A stretch of DNA of 40,427 nt from assembly GCA_012522585.1 (NCBI GenBank), contig JAAYKD010000021.1:1-40427 (forward strand), written 5' to 3'. A program made the position numbers and the translations under genes. The notes below the pieces were generated by a model, which was not told the DNA's origin, made no database searches, and saw only the letters and a list, made by a program, of their open reading frames with translations. Below are positions 34,570 to 40,427 of the stretch, one piece after another. The first letter of the stretch is position 1. The number at the start of each line of letters is the position of its first letter. The stretch comes from Bacillota bacterium. Lineage in GTDB: Bacteria; Bacillota; JAAYKD01.

Positions 34570-35598
34570 ATGGAATATCCGGATCCGTGGCAAAATAGGC
34601 AAAAATGGCAGATCAAAACCCTCCCTCTTAGTTCGGAAACCGTATATAAACAAGTAGAAGAATTTTTGCTCGAGCATACCAATTTGAAATTGACGGCTCT
34701 AGATTATTGTGCCGGTTTGTTTATCGATGAAGAACTGCTAGCCATAGGTGGTTTTTTAGACAACACAATAATGAATTTAGCAGTAGCCAAAAGTGCTCGC
34801 GGCAAGGGTTTAATGCAATTTCTTCTGGAGCATTTGCAAGCAGAGCTCAAAATTCGAGGCTTTGCTCATCTTTTTATCTACACAACCCCTGAAAATGAAA
34901 AGATAATCAAGAGTTTAGGCTTCCACCTACTCTATGGCAACCGGCAATATATATTTGCTGAAAATCGTTTCTGGGGCATCTCTTCCTTTGGTCGTAATTT
35001 AGCACAACAGACGGCTGAGGCTGAAGGTGTGGCTTTAGTTGTCAATGCTAATCCTTTTACCTACGGCCACTTGCATTTAGTTGAGCAAGCTTTAAAAATA
35101 AAAGATAGAGTCAGAATTTTATTGGTAGAAACAGACAAATCTTATTTTCCCTTTTCAGAAAGGCTGCAGATGCTCAAAGAAGGTGTCAAACACTTGAAAG
35201 GCGTTTCTGTTTTTGCCGGGGGCCCTTACACTTTGGCTGCTGGTGTTTTTCCTGATTATTTTTTAAAACAATCAGGTGAACAAACCAAATTGCAAGCAGA
35301 GTTAGACTGTCACCTCTTTGGGCGCTATTTAGGACCTGCTCTAAATTGCAGCATTCGTCTGTTTGGTCAAGAGCCTTTAGATGTCACGACTGCTCAATAT
35401 GTGCAAGCTGCTCAAAACATTTTGCCCCAATATGATATTGAGGTCAGAATTATTCCACGCCTTGCCTACCGAGACCAGATTATTTCCGCCTCAAGAGTCA
35501 GGGCTTTATACAAAGAAGGAAATTTTCTCCAGCTTGAAAATTTGGTTCCGCCTTCCACTTTTAAGTTTTTACAAGAAAAACATGGAGGTGCTTGCTAA
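34570..35598 (+). CDS. citC: Citrate lyase ligase (acetate:SH-citrate lyase ligase)
   Basis: A 342-residue enzyme that acetylates the thiol of the prosthetic group with acetate and ATP, switching citrate lyase on. It has an N-terminal GNAT-like domain (about residues 1-135, with AKSARGKGLMQFLLEHL) and a C-terminal nucleotidyltransferase domain opening VVNANPFTYGHLHLVEQAL, whose GHLH block binds ATP. ISASRVRALYKEGNF near the end corresponds to the second nucleotidyltransferase motif. ATG follows AGGGGG. It overlaps citG by one base. Confidence 0.95.
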   Translation: MEYPDPWQNRQKWQIKTLPLSSETVYKQVEEFLLEHTNLKLTALDYCAGLFIDEELLAIGGFLDNTIMNLAVAKSARGKGLMQFLLEHLQAELKIRGFAHLFIYTTPENEKIIKSLGFHLLYGNRQYIFAENRFWGISSFGRNLAQQTAEAEGVALVVNANPFTYGHLHLVEQALKIKDRVRILLVETDKSYFPFSERLQMLKEGVKHLKGVSVFAGGPYTLAAGVFPDYFLKQSGEQTKLQAELDCHLFGRYLGPALNCSIRLFGQEPLDVTTAQYVQAAQNILPQYDIEVRIIPRLAYRDQIISASRVRALYKEGNFLQLENLVPPSTFKFLQEKHGGAC

Positions 35599-36647
35599 TG
35601 GCTATCTATGGCTCGATCACCTTAGCAAATTTTGCCTCGAGAGCTTTGCAAAAAGAAGCTGCACTAACACCAAAGCCAGGCTTGGTGGATAAAAACAATC
35701 CAGGTGCCCATAAAGACATGGATTATGAGCTGCTGGTCAAAAGTGCGAAAGCTCTGTTCGCCGGATTTTTAAATTTAGCTGAACAAGCGGCTAAGTACAC
35801 TTATGATGAGGCAAGGCAGCTTTTTGTTAAGAACAAGTCTTTTCTTACACTTCGAGCAACAAATATTCCTATTTATCCAGCTAAAGCTTTTGGTCTCGAC
35901 CCTAATCTCAGCCTTTCTATAGACTATAGCGAAGATAATTTTGAGGAAGAACTTTCAGCTAAAGACTTTTTTGCTATGCTGCGGCCCATCGGTGTTGATG
36001 CAGAAGCCGCCATGCTGGAGGCAACTCAAGGCGTAAACACTCACAAGGGGGCCTTTTTTGGTTTAGGCCTGATGATCAGTTGTGCTGCTGCTTTAAAGAA
36101 CGAGACCAGTGTCGACAATATCTGCTTTTTATCTGCTCAATTGGCCCAAGGCATTGCTGAAGAGGAAAGCGCCAACCTAATGCATTTAAATGATCATGAA
36201 CGTTTAAGCTTGTCGGAATACAATCAGCAAAGATTGCAGCGTCTATTAGTTTTTTTAGCAGAGCGAGGCAGAAAACATGACCCTTCAACAATTTCAGCAG
36301 AAGCCATGGGAGCTCGTGGCTTAGCCCTTCAAGGATATTTTTATGTTAGAGAGTTGGCCTTGCCCTTTTACAACGAGTTATTGCAGCAAGGTAGTAGTCA
36401 GCAAGAGGCCTCTTTAAAGACTTTGCTTTTGCTCATGGCCTATTTGCCTGACACCAATATTATAAAAAGAGGCGGTTTAGCAGCCTTGAAGAAATTGCAA
36501 ACCAGAGCAGCTGAGGTCTTAGCAGAGTTTTCCATAGCTGCTCTGGAAGAATTTGACGAAGAGCTCATCCAACAGAACTTAAGCCCCGGAGGCAGTGCCG
36601 ATTGCTTGGCCTTCGTTTACTTCTTAGACAATTTTTGTGGTTTTTAA
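35598..36647 (+). CDS. citG: Triphosphoribosyl-dephospho-CoA synthase
   Basis: A 349-residue enzyme that makes the citrate lyase prosthetic-group precursor from ATP and dephospho-CoA. Conserved blocks are EAALTPKPGLVDKNNPGAHK near the N-terminus, MLEATQGVNTHKGA in the middle and IQQNLSPGGSADCLAF at the C-terminus. ATG 35598 overlaps the citC stop (TAATG) and lies 7 bases after GGAGGTG; the track TTG at 35592 is too close to that site. It is about 55 residues longer than E. coli CitG, mainly from an insertion at about residues 85-130 between the N-terminal block and LRPIGVDAEAAM. Last gene of the citrate lyase group. Confidence 0.93.
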   Translation: MAIYGSITLANFASRALQKEAALTPKPGLVDKNNPGAHKDMDYELLVKSAKALFAGFLNLAEQAAKYTYDEARQLFVKNKSFLTLRATNIPIYPAKAFGLDPNLSLSIDYSEDNFEEELSAKDFFAMLRPIGVDAEAAMLEATQGVNTHKGAFFGLGLMISCAAALKNETSVDNICFLSAQLAQGIAEEESANLMHLNDHERLSLSEYNQQRLQRLLVFLAERGRKHDPSTISAEAMGARGLALQGYFYVRELALPFYNELLQQGSSQQEASLKTLLLLMAYLPDTNIIKRGGLAALKKLQTRAAEVLAEFSIAALEEFDEELIQQNLSPGGSADCLAFVYFLDNFCGF

Positions 36648-37039
36648 TTCTTTCAAGCTAAGTTAGTGATTTCAATGTTATTAAAAATTACTGACTTGGT
36701 CCGAGAAATCTTGGCTTCGGCTATTTTTGAATCCTCTTGCTACTAGTTTAAATTTGAAATTTGAGAAACTGCAATATGCTATGAGATTCACCTGCCTTTT
36801 TTTATTTCGGCTTGGACAGGCTAACTGGACGAAAAAATATAGCAACTAAAAAGGCATAAAAGTTATAAAAAGCATAGGCAAAGGCATTTGTCAGGGGATA
36901 TTTTTAAAGTTGACCAGTCGTTTTGGGTCCGTGGCTAGCTAACTTAAAAGTTTATTTTTTGAACTTAGTTTAACAAAAACATTAATTCTATCAAACAAAG
37001 CCCCGATTTTATTGAATAATCGGGGCTTTGTTGTCTGTA
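36648..37039. other. Gene-free region after citG
   Basis: No ORF with a ribosome binding site was found. A 12-bp imperfect stem (36660-36671 with 36686-36697, two G-T pairs) lies just after citG without a T run. A longer perfect hairpin near the right end is listed separately. The middle part is AT-rich and shows nothing recognisable. Confidence 0.5.
36994..37032 (+). terminator. Perfect 15-bp hairpin, probable terminator
   Basis: AACAAAGCCCCGATT pairs perfectly with AATCGGGGCTTTGTT around a 9-base loop. Only a short T-rich end (CTTTGTTGT) follows, so termination may be imperfect. It separates the citrate lyase group from the Crp/Fnr operon. Confidence 0.6.
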
Positions 37040-37090
37040 CAAGAGGTCCATATTCAATATACTACGCTATCCGTATTGAATTACCTCTTG
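37040..37090. promoter_or_regulatory. Two-part dyad (possible operator) at the Crp/Fnr promoter
   Basis: CAAGAGGT (37040-37047) mirrors ACCTCTTG (37083-37090), and inside it ATTCAATA (37052-37059) mirrors TATTGAAT (37074-37081). The right arm overlaps the -35 box. It fits a regulator-binding site, perhaps for autoregulation by the Crp/Fnr protein, but it does not match the classic CRP or FNR half sites. Confidence 0.55.
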
Positions 37091-37116
37091 ACGTTGTGAA
37101 ATATTTCTCTTATAAT
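37088..37116 (+). promoter_or_regulatory. Promoter of the Crp/Fnr-ABC transporter operon
   Basis: TTGACG (37088-37093) and perfect TATAAT (37111-37116) are separated by 17 bases. Transcription would start near 37123, downstream of the track start of the regulator, which supports the later TTG. Confidence 0.85.
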
Positions 37117-37168
37117 ATAAGTGAAAAAAAGAACGATTGTTCTTTTTGAAACAAAAGGAGGGTTGAGC

Positions 37169-37840
37169 TTGGCGGATTTCTTAAAAAAGCAGGATTTAGA
37201 GTTGTTGAGTAAAACTCCTTTGTTCTCGGGCTATAGTTCCGACGAGCTGGCCAGCTTATTGGCAAATCGCGGACGTATCCTAGCCTATCGAGATGACGAA
37301 GTAATCTACGATTGCAGCAAATATTATAAGGCAGCTGGTTGTCTTTTAACCGGCAGGCTAAAAATTTGCACCGAAAACGGAATCTTGCTGAATATTCTGC
37401 AACCTGGTTCCCTTTTTGGTGTAGCCGGTCTCTTTTCTCAAGAAGAAACATTTGTAACTACCATTACAAGTGTCAAGGATGTGCGAATTTATTTTTTGAC
37501 CGACAGTGAACTGGAAGCTTTGTTTAAAGAAGATTTTAAAATCTGCCACAAGTATTTGGTTTTTTTGAGTAAGCGGATTGTTTTTCTCAATCAACGGATC
37601 AGCAGTTTTGTGGCTGACACCCCCGCTGACGCCCTCTATGCTTTTCTAGCAAGACAGGCAGCAGAAAGAGAAGAAAACTCCTTTCATTTAAAAATTTCCA
37701 AACAAGAAATCTGTCGTCAACTCAATATAAGCCGCACAACTTTGTATCGAGCCTGGAATATCTTGATTAAAGAAGGCTCAATCAAAGAAAACAGCGATAC
37801 TTCTCTCAGTGTTTTCCCCCGCCTGGTAGCGGATCACTAA
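37169..37840 (+). CDS. Crp/Fnr family transcriptional regulator
   Basis: A 223-residue regulator. I place the start at TTG 37169, 7 bases after AGGAGG; the GTG at 37121 lies before the predicted transcript start. The N-terminal cyclic-nucleotide-binding-like barrel (about residues 15-125, with GSLFGVAGLFSQEETF) is followed by a dimerisation helix and a C-terminal winged helix with KISKQEICRQLNISRTTLYR. No N-terminal cysteine cluster for an Fe-S centre is visible, so it is not a classic FNR oxygen sensor. The ligand is unknown. It lies 29 bases before the ABC substrate-binding gene and probably controls that operon and itself through the dyad at its promoter. Confidence 0.9.
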   Translation: MADFLKKQDLELLSKTPLFSGYSSDELASLLANRGRILAYRDDEVIYDCSKYYKAAGCLLTGRLKICTENGILLNILQPGSLFGVAGLFSQEETFVTTITSVKDVRIYFLTDSELEALFKEDFKICHKYLVFLSKRIVFLNQRISSFVADTPADALYAFLARQAAEREENSFHLKISKQEICRQLNISRTTLYRAWNILIKEGSIKENSDTSLSVFPRLVADH

Positions 37841-37869
37841 TAAAGCAAAATTTTAGGAGGTCTTTCAAA

Positions 37870-38868
37870 TTGAATGGCAAAATCTCTAAACTACTAATTC
37901 TTTTCCTAGGCTTAAGTCTCATTTTTGCAGGTTGCACGCCTACTGCGCCCAAAGGCGAAGAGGATCCTGTTGGTGAGCCAAAGGTGACTATCAATATTGG
38001 GGCTTTAAAAGGGCCAACAGCCTTAGGCATGCTTAAATTAATGCAAGATGCCCAGGATGGCGAAACTAAAGGGGAATATAATTTCACTTTAGCTGGAGCT
38101 CCCGATGAAATTAGCGCTAAACTCATTTCAGGTGAGTTAAATATGGCGGCTGTCCCTGCTAATTTGGCTTCCGTCCTTTTCCACAAGACTAAGGGCCAAA
38201 TACGTTTGTTGGCAATTAACACCCTAGGGGTTTTATATGTTTTAGAAACCGGCGAAGAAATTGAAACTGTAGCTGATTTGGCCGGTAAAACTATTTATGC
38301 AACTGGCATGGGCTCAACTCCTGAATTTGCTTTAAACTATATCTTGAGAGAAAACGGCTTGGAGCCCAATCAGGATGTAGAAATTGTCTATAAGAACGAA
38401 CATGCTGAAGTGGCTGCTTTAATGGCCGAAGGCAAAGTCGATATAGCTTTATTGCCCCAGCCCTTTGTAACAACTGTTTTAAATAAGGATATTGCCAGAG
38501 TTGCCTTGGATATGACAGAAGAATGGCAAAAAATCGCACCTGAAGGCAGCAATTTGGTCATGGGAGCCTTGGCCATCAACGATGAGTTTTATCAGGAAAA
38601 TCAGGACGCAGTCAATGATTTCTTGACAGAATATGCTGCTTCAGTTAAATTTACCAATGAAAATGTTGATGAGGCAGCTGCTTTAAGCGGAGCCTTCGAT
38701 GTTATAGCTGAGCCGGTGGCTCAAAAAGCTATTCCTGCTTGCAACATCGTTTATTATGATGGCGAAGAAATGATGGAGATGTTAGAGCCTTTCTTCCAAG
38801 TGCTCTATGAAGCAGACCCCAAATCCATTGGCGGAGAATTACCAGATTTAGAAATATATATTAGATAA
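37870..38868 (+). CDS. ABC transporter substrate-binding lipoprotein (TauA/NMT1-like)
   Basis: A 332-residue lipoprotein that starts with TTG 9 bases after AGGAGG. The signal peptide ends with a lipobox-like LIFAGC, so it should be anchored at Cys21 to the outer face of the membrane. The mature part belongs to the NMT1/SsuA/TauA-like periplasmic-binding group, with IGALKGPTALGMLKLM at the start and a mid-protein GKTIYATGMGSTPEFALNY block. This group binds small molecules such as sulfonates, nitrate or thiamine precursors; the substrate here is not evident. It is the first of three transporter genes behind the Crp/Fnr gene. Confidence 0.88.
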   Translation: MNGKISKLLILFLGLSLIFAGCTPTAPKGEEDPVGEPKVTINIGALKGPTALGMLKLMQDAQDGETKGEYNFTLAGAPDEISAKLISGELNMAAVPANLASVLFHKTKGQIRLLAINTLGVLYVLETGEEIETVADLAGKTIYATGMGSTPEFALNYILRENGLEPNQDVEIVYKNEHAEVAALMAEGKVDIALLPQPFVTTVLNKDIARVALDMTEEWQKIAPEGSNLVMGALAINDEFYQENQDAVNDFLTEYAASVKFTNENVDEAAALSGAFDVIAEPVAQKAIPACNIVYYDGEEMMEMLEPFFQVLYEADPKSIGGELPDLEIYIR

Positions 38869-38886
38869 CTCTTACAGGAGGACCTT

Positions 38887-39669
38887 ATGAGAAGATGGCA
38901 AAGCAGGCCCGGTCGATTGAATAAAAGAGCAACAAATGTTTTATCTGTAGCTGCTCTTCTATTTTGGCTGCTCTTTTGGCTCTTTTTAGCTAAGAAAATA
39001 GATCTGTCTTTGCTCCTTCCGTATCCTCAAGAAGCTCTGAAAACACTGTTTAGATTGGCTACTACCAGCCAGTTTTGGTTGGTAGTTTTAGCCAGTATGA
39101 TGCGTATAATTTCTGGGTTTACCTTGGCGGTTGTTTTAGGCATTCTCTTGGGAAGCCTGACCGCCTTCTTCCCGTTTTTCCGTCCTTTTGTCGCTTTGCC
39201 TATGAATATCATCAAGGCGACTCCAGTTGCTTCCTTTGTTATATTGGCTTTGGTCTGGCTTTCTTCTCAAAGCTTGAGCATTTTTATCTGCTTTTTAATG
39301 GTCTTGCCTTTGGTCTGGATGAATATCGAAGCGGGGCTTTTACAGGTAGATGAAGATCTCTTGGAAATGGCTAGAGCTTATCGCTTTTCTGCCGGTAAAA
39401 CAATTAGAACTATTTATTTACCAGCAGTCAGACCCTTTTTTGCCAATGCAATTATTTTAGGCTTTGGCTATGCTTGGAAGTCTGGAGTCGCAGCAGAAGT
39501 GCTTGGCTTAACCGATAAAAGTATTGGTGCTAAACTCTATGAGGCCAAGATATATTTAGAAACTCCCGAACTGTTTGCCTGGACCATTGTTGTCATCATC
39601 ATTTCACTTTTGGCAGAAAATGCCATGTCTTATCTTTTGAGACAAGAGAGGAGGAGAATGAAAAAATGA
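38887..39669 (+). CDS. ABC transporter permease (TauC/SsuC-like)
   Basis: A 260-residue membrane protein with about six hydrophobic segments. The EAA-like cytoplasmic loop, which contacts the ATPase, is in EMARAYRFSAGKTIRTIYLP followed by AVRPFFANAIILGFG. It belongs to the binding-protein-dependent permease family near TauC/SsuC. ATG follows a good AGGAGG. Its end overlaps the ATPase gene by 4 bases (ATGA), indicating coupled translation. It would form the channel for the upstream lipoprotein's substrate. Confidence 0.92.
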   Translation: MRRWQSRPGRLNKRATNVLSVAALLFWLLFWLFLAKKIDLSLLLPYPQEALKTLFRLATTSQFWLVVLASMMRIISGFTLAVVLGILLGSLTAFFPFFRPFVALPMNIIKATPVASFVILALVWLSSQSLSIFICFLMVLPLVWMNIEAGLLQVDEDLLEMARAYRFSAGKTIRTIYLPAVRPFFANAIILGFGYAWKSGVAAEVLGLTDKSIGAKLYEAKIYLETPELFAWTIVVIIISLLAENAMSYLLRQERRRMKK

Positions 39670-40346
39670 AATTGAAAAACATCGATTTTGCTTATGAGAA
39701 TAAGCAGATTATGAAGGACTTCAATTTGGAATTACCCGATTTAGGTGTTGTCATCATCATGGGTACCTCAGGCTGTGGCAAGACTACATTGCTTCGTTTA
39801 ATCGCCGGCTTGGAAGAACTTCAAGGGGGCGAAATAGAGAGTGATAAAACAAAACCTTCCTTCTTATTTCAGGAAGATCGGCTTTTGCCCCAGCTGACTG
39901 TAGAAGAAAACATCCTCCTGGTCCAGCCTCAAGGAGGAATTGACGAAGTTAAATTGAGGTTAGAACAGCTGGGCTTGGCCGATGAATCAGACTCCTATCC
40001 AGATTCTCTCTCCGGTGGCATGAAGAGAAGAGTAGCTTTGGCAAGAGCTCTTTGTTATGACGGAGATGTTCTTATTTTAGACGAGCCTCTCAAAGGGTTA
40101 AGCCCTGAACACAGGCGCGAGCTCTGGCCTTTGTTGATTGCTGAAGGTAAAAAGCGATTGGTCCTTTGGGTTTGCCACGACGATGAAGAGGCTTGTGTGG
40201 TGGGAGATCGAATCATCAAATTCAATGGTCCGCCCATGAAAATCGAATTCGATGTTTCATATCTTGATACGGGAGATTATTTTGAAGAAATAGCCATAGC
40301 CAACATGCCAATCATGAAAGAAATCAAAGGAGCTTCAATATTTTGA
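39666..40346 (+). CDS. ABC transporter ATP-binding protein (TauB/SsuB-like)
   Basis: A 226-residue ATPase. The Walker A motif GTSGCGKTT (residues 33-41, Lys39), Q-loop LFQEDRLLPQLTV, signature LSGGMKRRVALARAL, Walker B VLILDEPLKGLS and the switch histidine in WVCHDDEEA are all present, so it should be active. It drives import through the permease encoded upstream. It is shorter than typical TauB/SsuB (about 250). Its ATG overlaps the permease stop codon. The operon terminator overlaps its last codons. Confidence 0.93.
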   Translation: MKLKNIDFAYENKQIMKDFNLELPDLGVVIIMGTSGCGKTTLLRLIAGLEELQGGEIESDKTKPSFLFQEDRLLPQLTVEENILLVQPQGGIDEVKLRLEQLGLADESDSYPDSLSGGMKRRVALARALCYDGDVLILDEPLKGLSPEHRRELWPLLIAEGKKRLVLWVCHDDEEACVVGDRIIKFNGPPMKIEFDVSYLDTGDYFEEIAIANMPIMKEIKGASIF

Positions 40347-40358
40347 GGCTTCTTTTTT
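40329..40358 (+). terminator. Terminator of the ABC operon, overlapping the ATPase stop codon
   Basis: GGAGCTTCAA pairs with TTGAGGCTTC (two G-T pairs) around TATT and is followed by six T. The stop codon TGA is inside the right arm. Confidence 0.8.
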
Positions 40359-40382
40359 GTGTACCCAGTTTGGTTTGATTCT

Positions 40383-40427
40383 ATGCAAATCGGCGCACGG
40401 ATGCAAATCGGGGATGCAAATCGGGGA
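40383..40427. repeat. Direct repeats ATGCAAATCGG at the window edge
   Basis: ATGCAAATCGG occurs at 40383-40393, 40401-40411 and 40414-40424. The last two are in tandem with a 13-base period (ATGCAAATCGGGG). The window stops at what could be the start of another unit, so the array may continue. Confidence 0.75.

Noticed and set aside
35381-35692. 103-residue plus-strand ORF across the citC-citG junction
   Set aside because: It is an alternate frame of two confident genes and has no ribosome binding site.
40383-40427. CRISPR array at the window end
   Set aside because: The repeats are only 11-13 bases and have almost no spacer, so they do not fit CRISPR repeat-spacer units.

Overview
The window looks like a chromosomal segment of a low-to-moderate-GC Gram-positive anaerobe of the Clostridia type (Bacillota). 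The basis is gene content: a complete walRK-walH-walI-murA-walJ-rlmH block, an RNA polymerase delta subunit, AGGAGG-type ribosome binding sites, frequent TTG starts, SLH-domain and copper-amine-oxidase-N-like (stalk) surface proteins, and citrate lyase genes. No phage, plasmid, transposon or CRISPR was seen. A lineage near the Peptococcia/Syntrophomonadia is a guess from the delta plus WalHI combination.

Left part (1-4.1 kb): a minus-strand cassette of a membrane-bound O-acyltransferase, a DHHW/AlgX-like protein and an SGNH esterase, likely acetylating an exported polymer. It is followed by a two-tRNA operon (Thr-TGT, Gly-CCC) with its own promoter and terminator.

Cell-wall block (4.2-14.1 kb): a LysM/G5/M23 endopeptidase, then walR, walK, walH, walI, murA, a small-multidrug-export-family membrane protein and walJ, then rlmH. 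This joins the essential wall-homeostasis signalling system with peptidoglycan precursor synthesis and hydrolysis.

Metabolic and surface block (14.1-30 kb): a PepV-like dipeptidase, an S9 peptidase, a secreted GH18-SLH protein, catalase, rpoE (delta), a short-chain-type L-threonine dehydrogenase, argS, a 1,110-residue secreted surface protein with an unusually structured leader, and ispD.

Right part (30.2-40.4 kb): uppP directly followed by the citrate lyase genes citD, citE, citF, citX, citC and citG; then a Crp/Fnr-family regulator heading a TauABC-like ABC importer operon. The window ends in short direct repeats (ATGCAAATCGG).

The most interesting unexplained signals are: (i) the 5' leader of the large surface-protein gene, which can fold into a closed, pseudoknotted domain behind a consensus promoter; (ii) four exact copies of the octamer TTACACTT/AAGTGTAA around that promoter; (iii) two hairpin copies with a compensatory base-pair change between rpoE and the threonine dehydrogenase gene; and (iv) a 51-bp two-part dyad overlapping the -35 box of the Crp/Fnr-ABC operon. 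Several starts in the ORF track were moved to match ribosome binding sites; the reasons are given in each entry.
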